Source: Actinospica sp035493475
Lineage (GTDB): Bacteria; Actinomycetota; Actinomycetes; Streptomycetales; Catenulisporaceae
Direction of reading: 5' to 3'
DNA: 64,000 bases
Assembly: GCA_035493475.1 (NCBI GenBank)
Contig: DATJIF010000030.1
Location: forward strand, 1 to 64,000
In this document: piece after piece, positions 33,688 to 40,966 of the stretch
Layout: each line of letters begins with the position of its first letter
Position numbering within the stretch: the first letter of the stretch is position 1
Notes under the pieces: generated by a model
What the model was told of the DNA's origin: nothing
What the model saw: the letters and a program-made list of their open reading frames with translations, nothing else
Databases searched by the model: none
Position numbers and translations under genes: made by a program

Positions 33688-33856
33688 GGTGCTGATAGTA
33701 GAGGGGGTGGAAGGTCTGGTCCATCCGCGTGCATCCGTGCCCGCGCCGCGATTACGTGATCGGTTACGTATTTTCACCGATGCGGCGTGGCCGTGGCCGC
33801 GCGAAACTCGTGGGCGCTTCAACGCACTCGGGTAAGCACACGATTTGGAGTTTCGG

Positions 33857-34264
33857 ATGGGCCTGGCAGAGCGCCGCAGTGTCGAGCGGTTCAAGAACGA
33901 GGACTACCCCGGCTGGAAGGCGCGGATCGACGAGGCCGCGGGCTTCGACGTGCCGATCGAGGTCACGTGGGAGGAGCTGGCCGTCCCGGACTACGCCGAC
34001 CAGTACGCCGAGTACTTCCCGCAGGTCTACTTCCAGCCGCTGCTGGACGCGCTGGGCGCGGTCGGGGCCGACGACATGGGCAAGGAGGCGCTGCGCGAGG
34101 GCGTCACGAAGGTCGTCGTCCGGAACACGGACACGTACTTCAGCGAGTCGGGCATCTCCTTCGCCGGCGGCGTGCTCACGATCGACCACAAGTCGGACAC
34201 CAACACGCACCACGTCGCGGAGCGCACGAAGGCCCTGCAGAGTGTTCTCGAAGCCGGTCTCTGA
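33857..34264 (+). CDS. Conserved-looking hypothetical protein (135 aa)
   Basis: I do not recognise this 135-residue protein. It is acidic and soluble, with no signal peptide or membrane segment. It begins MGLAERRSVERFKNEDYPGW and ends in a hydrophilic region with THHVAERTKALQ. The codon bias matches genuine genes. A GGAG at 33847-33850 lies 6 nt before the ATG. Upstream, TTACGT is repeated at 33752-33757 and 33764-33769 in the spacer shared with the divergent GPP34 gene, which may be a regulatory element. The next gene, a lipoprotein, follows or slightly overlaps it. Confidence 0.6.
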   Translation: MGLAERRSVERFKNEDYPGWKARIDEAAGFDVPIEVTWEELAVPDYADQYAEYFPQVYFQPLLDALGAVGADDMGKEALREGVTKVVVRNTDTYFSESGISFAGGVLTIDHKSDTNTHHVAERTKALQSVLEAGL

Positions 34265-34658
34265 GCCGTCGTCGCGTTCGTGGCGGATGGCCGGAGCGCT
34301 GCTCGTGATCGGACTGGCTGTCGGGCTGACCGCCGGGTGCGGTAGCAGTGGCGACAGCGGCGATCAGAGCGGTGGCGACGGATGCAGTATCACCGAGACG
34401 CCGACTGACTCAGGCGGCACCTACACGGTCACGTTGCAGGGGCCGAGCGGCGACGCGGGCTACTACGCGCAGACCGCCTCGGTGACGATCAGCGGCGGAG
34501 TGGACGAACCGTCGGCGAGCAGCGTGCCGCTGAACAGCGCGGTGCCGCTGACCGGTGGTTCGGGCACGTTCAACGTCCGGGCGACCATCGCCACGACGTC
34601 GAGCGCGCCGAGCACGTTCGCGCCCGTCTCGTGCAGCATCGACGTCTACGTCAACTAG
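34242..34658 (+). CDS. Small predicted lipoprotein
   Basis: This is a predicted surface lipoprotein of 138 residues (123 if the ATG at 34287 is used). The lipobox is GLTAGC, with the lipidated Cys followed by a Gly/Ser-rich linker (GSSGDSGDQSGGD). The mature part has two further Cys and a Thr/Ser-rich beta-like composition. The GTG at 34242 gives an N-region with Lys and Arg before the hydrophobic stretch, as expected for Sec/Tat export. The ATG at 34287 would start right at it. The GTG start overlaps the previous gene by 23 nt. Function is unknown. Confidence 0.6.
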   Translation: MFSKPVSEPSSRSWRMAGALLVIGLAVGLTAGCGSSGDSGDQSGGDGCSITETPTDSGGTYTVTLQGPSGDAGYYAQTASVTISGGVDEPSASSVPLNSAVPLTGGSGTFNVRATIATTSSAPSTFAPVSCSIDVYVN

Positions 34659-34673
34659 TGCGGCACCGCAGGA

Positions 34674-34720
34674 CAGAGCCTCAATCCGGTCATGGAGATG
34701 ATGATCGGATTGAGGCTCTG
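34674..34720. terminator. Bidirectional terminator hairpin (15-bp perfect stem)
   Basis: CAGAGCCTCAATCCG (34674-34688) and CGGATTGAGGCTCTG (34706-34720) form a perfect 15-bp stem. The 17-nt loop has TCAT/ATGA that can extend the pairing. It sits between the converging lipoprotein (+) and secreted Cys-rich (-) genes, ending 7 nt before the latter's stop. There is no U-tract, as is usual for actinobacterial terminators. Confidence 0.75.
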
Positions 34721-34727
34721 CGCGTGC

Positions 34728-35153
34728 CTACGGCCGGTTGAGCGTGATCGAGTTGACCGGGCCGAAGTCCGTGTTGATCATCACGGTCTGCGCGGGCAGG
34801 TAGCCGTTGTTCGCGGCTCCCGGATCGCTGCAGTTCGTACCGTCGTAGCCGAGGCAGAGGTTCGCGCTCGCGCCGCCGGTCTGGTTGTTGATGATGTCGC
34901 GGTACCCGTAGATGTTGCTGAGGTTGTGCGCCCCGTAGCTCCAGAGCAGCAGCTCCGGGCTGCTGTCGGTGTAGCTCTTCTCCGCCGGGTAGACGCAGAC
35001 CGCGCCCTCCGGACAGCCGTAGAAGGTTTGCGCGTGCGCGGCGGCGGCCGAGCCGAAGGTGACCGCGCCGGCCGCGGCGAGGGTGACCGCCACGGCAGTC
35101 GCGGTGCGGCGCTTGTGCCGGCGCCCTGCCGTCTGTTCAGGTCGTCGTTTCAT
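34728..35153 (-). CDS. Secreted Cys-rich protein (I36-inhibitor-like), copy 1
   Basis: This 141-residue exported protein has an Arg/Lys-rich N terminus (KRRPEQTAGRRHKRR), a hydrophobic core and an AHA-type signal-peptidase site near residue 42. The mature ~100 residues carry four Cys as CPEGAVCVYP and NLCLGYDGTNC, suggesting two disulfides. It ends FGPVNSITLNRP. The pattern resembles peptidase-inhibitor I36-type proteins of Streptomyces. A paralogue of similar length lies 31 nt upstream on the same strand. Role (protease inhibition or cell-surface interaction) is inference. Confidence 0.7.
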   Translation of the reverse strand: MKRRPEQTAGRRHKRRTATAVAVTLAAAGAVTFGSAAAAHAQTFYGCPEGAVCVYPAEKSYTDSSPELLLWSYGAHNLSNIYGYRDIINNQTGGASANLCLGYDGTNCSDPGAANNGYLPAQTVMINTDFGPVNSITLNRP

Positions 35154-35184
35154 GGGTGCCCCGTTTCTGAGCGCTCGCCCGGAC

Positions 35185-35616
35185 CTACGGCCGGTTGAGG
35201 ACGACCGAGTTGATCGGGCCGAAGTCGACCTGATCGGACACCGACGACGGGGGGAGCCAGCCGTCGTAGGCCTGCTGCGGGTCGTGGCAGTTCGTGCCGT
35301 TGTAGCCGAGGCACAGGTTCGCGCTGGCGCCGCCGGTCTGGTTGTTCACGACGTCCCGCGAGCCGTAGACGCCGCTCAGGTTGTGCACCCCGTAGCTCCA
35401 GAAGACGTACTCCGGAGTGCCGTCGGTCCAGTCGCCCGCGGCGTAGATGCAGACCGCGCCCGAGGGGCACGTGGTGTCGGCGTGCGCCGCGACGACCGGG
35501 CCGAAGGTGAGCGCGCCGGCCGCGGCGAGCGTGACCGCGGCGGAGGTGGCGATGCGGCGCCTACGGTGCGGGCGCGGCTGATCGATGGAGACGTGCGTCA
35601 TCATTACCCCGTTCAT
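35185..35616 (-). CDS. Secreted Cys-rich protein (I36-inhibitor-like), copy 2
   Basis: This tandem paralogue of the downstream gene has about 143 residues, with an Arg-rich N terminus and an AHA signal-peptidase site. Four Cys sit in the same positions (CPSGAVCIYA and NLCLGYNGTNC) and the C terminus is shared (DFGPINSVVLNRP). The ATG at 35614-35616 follows GGGGGA; ATGs at 35604 and 35601 are also possible. The block around VVNNQTGGASANLCLGY is nearly identical between the copies. The first 40 residues and the loop before the C terminus differ. Local duplication followed by divergence is the simplest reading. Confidence 0.7.
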   Translation of the reverse strand: MNGVMMTHVSIDQPRPHRRRRIATSAAVTLAAAGALTFGPVVAAHADTTCPSGAVCIYAAGDWTDGTPEYVFWSYGVHNLSGVYGSRDVVNNQTGGASANLCLGYNGTNCHDPQQAYDGWLPPSSVSDQVDFGPINSVVLNRP

Positions 35617-35672
35617 AGTGTCCCCCGGCCCCCGTAGCCAAGGGATCTTTACCGCCCCCATTCAATCAGAAG

Positions 35673-36113
35673 TTACCGGCCAATGTCGTCGCCCTCGGCG
35701 CCGTAGTACCGGAACTCGAACGAATTGTGATCCTTGTCGGTGATGTAAAAGGCTTCTGGCGCCCACGCGCGGGCACCGTACGTGATCTGACGGCGCGCGG
35801 ACGTGTCGACCCCCGCCTGCTCGAACCGCGAGGCCAGCCGCTCGTACTCCGCCCGGGACTCCAGCGCGATGCACACGTGATTGACCGGGAATCCCGCCGA
35901 CGCATCGTTCTTCGTCATGGCGTTGACGTCCGCCGCTTCAGCGATCGGGCACAGATCGATGATGGAGAATTCGTTCACTCTGAGAGATGGGAACGGTGAG
36001 TCTCCCTTCTTATATTCGTCGAGACGAACCGGTTCGAATCCGGCGATGCCGATAAGCCATTCGGCGGTATCCACGGGATCGGTCACCCACAGTACGACGT
36101 GATCCAGGTGCAT
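35673..36113 (-). CDS. VOC-family (glyoxalase/dioxygenase fold) protein
   Basis: This 146-residue vicinal-oxygen-chelate protein starts MHLDHVVLWVTDP, with the first metal His at position 5. A second half has NHVCIALESRAEYERLASRFE, and it ends ITDKDHNSFEFRYYGAE with a conserved Glu ligand. Two beta-alpha-beta-beta-beta modules are therefore present. The ATG at 36111-36113 is clear. No substrate can be assigned. The methyltransferase upstream on the same strand is 48 nt away and may be in the same transcript. Confidence 0.82.
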   Translation of the reverse strand: MHLDHVVLWVTDPVDTAEWLIGIAGFEPVRLDEYKKGDSPFPSLRVNEFSIIDLCPIAEAADVNAMTKNDASAGFPVNHVCIALESRAEYERLASRFEQAGVDTSARRQITYGARAWAPEAFYITDKDHNSFEFRYYGAEGDDIGR

Positions 36114-36161
36114 ACCTTCGACCGTACTGCCGTTCCGCCCGCTCGGCAGCCCCGGCGTCCG

Positions 36162-36920
36162 CTACCCGCGCCGCGCGGTGACGAACAGCCGGTCGTCCGT
36201 GGCCCGCCCCACTCCCGGCTGGATGTCGACGTCGCTGAACCCCGCTTCGCCGAGCCGATCGTGGAGTTCCTGGGCGCTCCACGGCCGCATCGCGAACTCG
36301 AAGACGCGGTGTTCGGGGCGTGCGCCGCGCCGTTGCACCTCGGACTCCTCGAGGACATGGAGTCGTTCCGCGCGCCACGTGACGGTGTTGGTGAAGTGGA
36401 GGACCCCGTGCGCCCCCAGATCGACGGTGCGATGCCGGGGAATTCCGTCGGCGCGGCGGCGGGAGCCCTCGGTGTCGCGCACGTCGAGGAAGAGCAGTCC
36501 GCCGCTGGTGAGCGAATCCGCGAGGGCGTGCAGCACGGCGTCGCGCTCGGTGTCGGTGGTCATGTCGTTGAGGACGCCGCGGCACATCACCGCCTGATAC
36601 GAGGTGTCGGTCGCGAACGTGCACAGGTCCACGTGCAGGGCGCGGCCGGCGGAATTGCGGGCGGCTGCCTGCGCGAGCAGTTGTGCCGAGGCGTCGGCCA
36701 GATCGACGCGATGCCCTTCGGCGGCGAGCGCTGCGGCGTGTCGGCCGGTGCCGCAGCCGGCGTCGAGGACGAGCGCCGACGGCCAGGCGTGCGCGACGAG
36801 GCGTTCGTGGACGGTCGTGACCCAGGGCTCCACTGGATCGGTGACGAGCAGGTCGTACGCGTCGGCGTGGTCCGCGTAGAACGGTCGGGTCTGGCTCACG
36901 TGTGCGGAGGTTGAGGCCAC
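36162..36920 (-). CDS. Class I SAM-dependent methyltransferase
   Basis: This 252-residue methyltransferase has the SAM-binding motif I VLDAGCGTGRHAAALAAEG and an acidic end of beta-2 (VDLADASAQLL). CRGVLNDM is at motif IV and LLFLDVRDTEG at motif VI. The C-terminal AMRPWSAQELHDRLGEAGF fits small-molecule methyltransferases. The ATG at 36918-36920 is used. It is divergent from the sigma-factor gene. Substrate unknown. Confidence 0.85.
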   Translation of the reverse strand: MASTSAHVSQTRPFYADHADAYDLLVTDPVEPWVTTVHERLVAHAWPSALVLDAGCGTGRHAAALAAEGHRVDLADASAQLLAQAAARNSAGRALHVDLCTFATDTSYQAVMCRGVLNDMTTDTERDAVLHALADSLTSGGLLFLDVRDTEGSRRRADGIPRHRTVDLGAHGVLHFTNTVTWRAERLHVLEESEVQRRGARPEHRVFEFAMRPWSAQELHDRLGEAGFSDVDIQPGVGRATDDRLFVTARRG

Positions 36921-37069
36921 GTATAGGCATCGTTCCCGCGCGCTGTTCGGGCAATCTGATCGTGGTCGCGGAAGATTTTTCGGCGGGCCGTCCTAGCGAT
37001 TCGGGGGCGGGCGCGTCTATGAGTACGAGACCGGCGAAGGCGAGCGAGTGGGTGGGGAGGGGCGTGGCG

Positions 37070-37600
37070 GTGGATCGCGTGAGCGAGCAGGAGTACTGCG
37101 ACTTCGTCACGGCTCGGCGCGGGGGACTGCTGCGGGAGGCGTACCTGCTGGTCGGTGACGTGCATCTCGCGGAGGACCTGGTGCAGACGGTGCTGGCGAA
37201 GGTGTACGTCGCGTGGCATCGGGTGCGGGCGAGCGAGGCGCCGGAGGCCTACGTCCGGCGGGTGCTGATCAACACGAACATCTCCCGGCATCGGCGTCGG
37301 CGGGTGGCCGAGGTGCTCACGGACGCGTTGCCGGACGCGGCCGACGTGGCGGCCGGGCGGTCGGAGGCGCCGAGCAGCACGGTCGTCGAGGCGCTGATGA
37401 GCCTGTCGCGGCGTCAGCGTACTGCGATCGTGCTCCGGTTCTGGGACGACCTGCCGGAGTCGGCGGTGGCCGAGCTGATGGGCTGCTCGGTCGGCTCGGT
37501 GCGCACGCACACGGCGCGGGCGATGGCCCGGCTGCGCGCGTATCCCGAACTGCGGCAGCCGACGACGGTGACGACGATGCAAGAGACCTGCGAGAGGTAG
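37070..37600 (+). CDS. SigE-family ECF sigma factor
   Basis: This 176-residue ECF sigma factor has sigma-2 (VTARRGGLLREAYLLVGDVHLAEDLVQ, then AYVRRVLINTNISRHRRR) and sigma-4 (LSRRQRTAIVLRFWDDLPES, then MGCSVGSVRTHTARAMARL). It matches the actinobacterial SigE/SigM type. GTG 37070 is chosen because GGGGAGG at 37054-37060 is correctly spaced; ATG 37019 and GTG 37064 are alternatives. The next gene, a one-helix membrane protein, starts 7 nt downstream and probably acts as regulator or anchor. The sigma factor may also drive the mannosyltransferase further downstream. Confidence 0.88.
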   Translation: MDRVSEQEYCDFVTARRGGLLREAYLLVGDVHLAEDLVQTVLAKVYVAWHRVRASEAPEAYVRRVLINTNISRHRRRRVAEVLTDALPDAADVAAGRSEAPSSTVVEALMSLSRRQRTAIVLRFWDDLPESAVAELMGCSVGSVRTHTARAMARLRAYPELRQPTTVTTMQETCER

Positions 37601-37606
37601 CGCGAG

Positions 37607-37906
37607 ATGGCCGAGACGGACGACGAGTGGATCAGGCCTCTGTTGTCATGGGCGGCGGACAAGATCGAGGTCGAGGCGGTGGGGCGCGACGAGTTGATCG
37701 CCGCCGGCCGGGCCCGGTTGGCGCGTCGCAGGGTGCTGGCGGGGACGGCGCTCACCGCGGTTCTGGCGTTCGCGCTGGGCGGGTACGCGATCGCCGAGGG
37801 GGTGGGCGGCGGAGGTCGGCCGGGGCACGTCGCGGTGACTGTTTCGGCGACGGCAGCGACGTCGTCGGCGGCGCCTGGCACGTTGCCTGCCCCAGCGGTC
37901 TCGTAG
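37607..37906 (+). CDS. Single-pass membrane protein encoded with the SigE-type sigma factor
   Basis: This 99-residue protein has a cytosolic acidic N terminus (about 1-45), one membrane helix (VLAGTALTAVLAFALGGYAI, about 43-62) and a short Ala/Ser/Thr-rich outer tail. Position directly behind a SigE-family sigma factor is typical of anti-sigma-like partners in this family. No zinc-binding HxxxCxxC motif is present. A role in holding or modulating the sigma factor is inference. The mannosyltransferase start follows its stop by 5 nt. Confidence 0.7.
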   Translation: MAETDDEWIRPLLSWAADKIEVEAVGRDELIAAGRARLARRRVLAGTALTAVLAFALGGYAIAEGVGGGGRPGHVAVTVSATAATSSAAPGTLPAPAVS

Positions 37907-37911
37907 TCGCC

Positions 37912-39474
37912 TTGCGACGTCCTGCGCTGGCCGAACGCCTTGTTCCGCCCTTTCCCGCAGAATTCTTCCGCGGCGCCGACTGGATTCTGCCGCTGCTCGT
38001 CACGCTGATCGGCGGGCTGCCACGGTTCTGGAACCTCGGCAGGCCGGACGCGGTGATCTTCGACGAGACGTACTACGCCAAGGACGCCTGGTCGATGTAC
38101 GTGTACGGCTGGGAGCACACGTGGCAGGCGCCGGCCGTCGCCGATCCGCCGCTCGCCGCGCACGGCACGACGCTCTTCTCATGCACCCAGACGTGCCCGG
38201 AGTTCGTCGTGCACCCGCCGTTCGGCAAGTGGGTCATCGGGTTCGGCGAGCAGATCTGGGGCCTGAATCCGGTCGGCTGGCGGCTGATGACGGCCGTGCT
38301 GGGCACGCTGGCGATCCTCATCGTGGCCCGCACCGCGCGCCGGATGTTCCGCTCCACGCTGTGCGGCTGCATCGCGGGACTGTTGCTGAGCTTCGACGGC
38401 CTGGCCTTCGTGATGGCGCGCACGGCGCTGCTCGACGGCGTGCAGATGTTCTTCATCCTCGCCGGGTTCTCCTGCCTGGTCGTCGACCGGGATCGCACCC
38501 GCGCACGCATCATCGGTCAGGCATTGCAGACGTCCCGGCTCGGCCCGCGTCCGTGGCGGCTGCTCGCCGGAGTGTGTCTGGGCCTTGCGACGGCGACCAA
38601 GTGGAACGGCGTGTTCTTCCTCGTCGCGTTCTTCGTCATGTCTCTGACGTGGGATCGCGGTGCGCGCCGGGCGATCGGCGTGCTGCGGCCGACGCGGGAG
38701 ACGCTGCGGCGAGACGTACCCGGGGCCGTCCTCGCGCTGCCGGTCACAGGGGTCTTCGTGTTCTTGCTCTCTTACGCGGGCTGGTTCCTGGACACCGCGG
38801 ACGGCGGCGGCTGGGACCGGTTCTGGGCGCAGGCCAATCCGCCCCGGGGCTTTCCCGACATCCCGTTCAGCCGCGTGATCACGAGCTGGATCCCGGACCC
38901 GCTGCGCTCGCTGTGGTTCTATCTGCACGAGCAGTACCACGCGGGCGTCAACATCACGACTCCGCACCCTTACATGTCGAATCCGTGGTCGTGGCTGGTG
39001 GTGGGCCGTCCGGTCGCGTTCTACGTCGGTCCGCCCGGCTGCACGGCGAGCACGCGCGTCTGCTCGGAGGTGCTGGCGCTCGGCACGCCGCTGCTGTGGT
39101 GGTTCGGGCTCGCGGCGCTGCCGTACCTGGCGTGGCGCTGGCTGGCCCGCCGCGACTGGCGCGCCGCCGCGATCCTGTGCGGCGAGGCCGCGGGGCTGTT
39201 GCCGTGGATGCACTACGCGCAGCGCACGATCTTCTCGTTCTACGCGGTGTCCTTCGCCCCGTTCGTCGTCCTCGCCGCCACGATGACCCTCGCCGCGATC
39301 ATCGGCCGCGCCGACGGACGTCGCCCGTTGCGCCGTGCCGCCGGAGCCGCCGTGGCCGGGGCGATCGTGATCGGCGTGGTGGTCATGTTCGGGTACTTCT
39401 ATCCGATCTACACCGGCGAGCCGATCTCGTACAACGACTGGCTCGGCCATATGTGGCTGCCCTCGTGGATCTAG
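37912..39474 (+). CDS. pmt: Protein O-mannosyltransferase (GT39, PMT type)
   Basis: This polyprenyl-phosphomannose-dependent protein O-mannosyltransferase has about 520 residues and ten or more membrane helices. The catalytic Asp-Glu pair is in PDAVIFDETYYAKDAW, followed by FVVHPPFGKWVIG. The C-terminal PMT_4TMC part carries WLPWMHYAQRTIFSFYAVSF and the end block YNDWLGHMWLPSWI. The start is probably TTG 37912; no ATG or GTG fits well, and the upstream gene stops at 37906. It is co-oriented with the sigma operon, so it may be under the same control. Known role: glycosylation of secreted proteins, as needed for phage receptors and antibiotic tolerance in Streptomyces. Confidence 0.9.
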   Translation: MRRPALAERLVPPFPAEFFRGADWILPLLVTLIGGLPRFWNLGRPDAVIFDETYYAKDAWSMYVYGWEHTWQAPAVADPPLAAHGTTLFSCTQTCPEFVVHPPFGKWVIGFGEQIWGLNPVGWRLMTAVLGTLAILIVARTARRMFRSTLCGCIAGLLLSFDGLAFVMARTALLDGVQMFFILAGFSCLVVDRDRTRARIIGQALQTSRLGPRPWRLLAGVCLGLATATKWNGVFFLVAFFVMSLTWDRGARRAIGVLRPTRETLRRDVPGAVLALPVTGVFVFLLSYAGWFLDTADGGGWDRFWAQANPPRGFPDIPFSRVITSWIPDPLRSLWFYLHEQYHAGVNITTPHPYMSNPWSWLVVGRPVAFYVGPPGCTASTRVCSEVLALGTPLLWWFGLAALPYLAWRWLARRDWRAAAILCGEAAGLLPWMHYAQRTIFSFYAVSFAPFVVLAATMTLAAIIGRADGRRPLRRAAGAAVAGAIVIGVVVMFGYFYPIYTGEPISYNDWLGHMWLPSWI

Positions 39475-39494
39475 CCGCGTTAGTCTTGCCGTTC

Positions 39495-40370
39495 ATGGGC
39501 GCGATCAAGAACGGCGGCGGCTGGGAAGACTGGAGCTGGGACGAATCCCTTTTCGCCGGGGCTGCCGCGTACTACGAGCAGGGCCGATACCCGTACGCGC
39601 CCGGCCTCGCCGACGCGCTCGCCGGGTGCCTGGCGCTGGACGGCCGGGGACGGCTGCTCGACGTGGGCTGCGGGCCGGGTACGGTGACGCTGCGGTTCGC
39701 GCCGCTGTTCGAGGCCGTCGTGGGGCTCGATCCGGACGCTGAGATGCTGGCGTACGCGGCGCGCGCGGCCGCCGAGCAGGGCATCGGGAACGCTACCTGG
39801 GAGCATCGCCGCGCCGAGTCCCTCCCGGCCGGCCTGGGCACGTTCCGGGCCGTCACCTTCGCAGCGTCCTTCCACTGGATGGACCGGCCGCGCGTGGCCG
39901 CCACCGTCGCCACGATGCTCGACGTGGGCGGAGCGGCCGTGCAGGTGGACGCGCCCGGCGGCCGCGCGGAAGAGGCCGCGGAGGCGTCGCAGCGTGCCCC
40001 GCTGCCGTATCCGCTCCCGCCGCACGAGGCGCTCGACGTGCTCCGCCGCGAGTTCCTGGGCGAGGATCGGCGGGCCGGTCGCAGCATCCGCAATACGTCA
40101 CCGTCCGGCGAGGACGACGTCTTCCAGCAGGCCGGATTCCTCCCCGCCGAGACGATCATCGTGCCCGATCAGCGCGTCATCGAGCGCTCCGCCGACGACC
40201 TCGTGGCGCTCGTCTTCTCCAACTCCTCGACCGCCCCGCACCTCTTCGGGGACCGCCTCGCCGACTACGAACGTGCCCTGCGCCACGTGCTCGCCGAGGC
40301 CTCCCCGTCCGGCCGCTTCTCCGTCCGGCTCCCCGACAACCTGCTGCGCATCTGGCGACTGCCGGACTAA
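39495..40370 (+). CDS. SAM-dependent methyltransferase (UbiE/Trm9-like)
   Basis: This 291-residue class I methyltransferase has RLLDVGCGPGTVTLRFAPLF (motif I), VVGLDPDAEMLAYAARAA, and the post-motif FRAVTFAASFHWMDRPRVAA typical of the 'FHWMD' group acting on small molecules. The N-terminal part contains FAGAAAYYEQGRYPYAPGLADAL. The ATG at 39495 is 20 nt after the mannosyltransferase stop. Its 3' end overlaps the convergent hypothetical gene by 4 nt. Substrate unknown. Confidence 0.85.
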   Translation: MGAIKNGGGWEDWSWDESLFAGAAAYYEQGRYPYAPGLADALAGCLALDGRGRLLDVGCGPGTVTLRFAPLFEAVVGLDPDAEMLAYAARAAAEQGIGNATWEHRRAESLPAGLGTFRAVTFAASFHWMDRPRVAATVATMLDVGGAAVQVDAPGGRAEEAAEASQRAPLPYPLPPHEALDVLRREFLGEDRRAGRSIRNTSPSGEDDVFQQAGFLPAETIIVPDQRVIERSADDLVALVFSNSSTAPHLFGDRLADYERALRHVLAEASPSGRFSVRLPDNLLRIWRLPD

Positions 40371-40912
40371 GGCCGCGGTTCGACTCCGGGCGGGAAGCCG
40401 TAGATACCCGACGCGGTGACGGAGTCGTCGGGGATGTCGTCGGGGGAGATGCTCCAGCTTCGGGCAACACGCATGACGTGCTGTTCGTACGGGGTGGCCG
40501 CGTCGAAGCCGCGCTCGATGTCGGTCGGTTCGCCGAGGTCTCGGAAGACGGTCATATCGCCGTAGTAGTACGCGCGGGTGATCTCGCCGGCCACGGCTCG
40601 GGCCCAGGAGAAATGACCGCTGCTGCGATCGTTGAGGAAGAACTGCACCTCGCCGAGTTGGTCGCTCAGGTGGCGTAGCCAGTCGGGGAAGCGGGGGCCG
40701 GGTGCTTCGAGCTCGTCGATGAGGTGGGTGCGGCCGTGCGCCAGCGTCCAGTCGGGGACGGGGCGGGCGATGAAGACACCTTGTTCGTACGCGGCGCCGG
40801 TGCCTTCGCGCCACGGCAGGGACGTGCGTCGCCGCAGGTCGAGCGCATCGGCGACGGCTTTGGGTGAAGCGGTCGGCGCGGCCAGCCAGGCGGTCTTGTA
40901 GCCGAAGCCCAT
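40367..40912 (-). CDS. Hypothetical protein with hairpin-locked start (181 aa)
   Basis: I do not recognise this 181-residue protein. It begins MGFGYKTAWLAAP and is soluble, with many aromatic residues (FFLNDRSSGHFSWARAV, ITRAYYYGDMTVF) and an ordered mixed alpha/beta appearance. It lacks Cys. Its Shine-Dalgarno (GGGAG) and ATG lie in the 3' arm of a perfect 15-bp hairpin, so its translation is probably conditional. A longer form starting at 40948, at the 5' end of the hairpin, is also open. It is the third leftward gene after ATP-grasp ligase and DUF1611, 54 nt from the latter. Confidence 0.6.
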   Translation of the reverse strand: MGFGYKTAWLAAPTASPKAVADALDLRRRTSLPWREGTGAAYEQGVFIARPVPDWTLAHGRTHLIDELEAPGPRFPDWLRHLSDQLGEVQFFLNDRSSGHFSWARAVAGEITRAYYYGDMTVFRDLGEPTDIERGFDAATPYEQHVMRVARSWSISPDDIPDDSVTASGIYGFPPGVEPRP

Positions 40913-40948
40913 GCTTGCTCCCGTCGGAGGGGTGACGGGAGCAAGCAT
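40911..40948 (-). promoter_or_regulatory. Perfect 15-bp hairpin enclosing a ribosome site and start codon
   Basis: ATGCTTGCTCCCGTC (40911-40925) and its exact complement GACGGGAGCAAGCAT (40934-40948) flank an 8-nt loop. Read on the minus strand, the 3' arm holds GACGGGAG (Shine-Dalgarno) and all but the last base of the ATG of the small hypothetical gene. The loop reads ACCCCTCC, complementary to a Shine-Dalgarno. No U-tract follows, so a translational switch or attenuator is more likely than a simple terminator of the DUF1611 transcript. Confidence 0.7.
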
Positions 40949-40966
40949 GGCAGGTCGGGCCGACAA

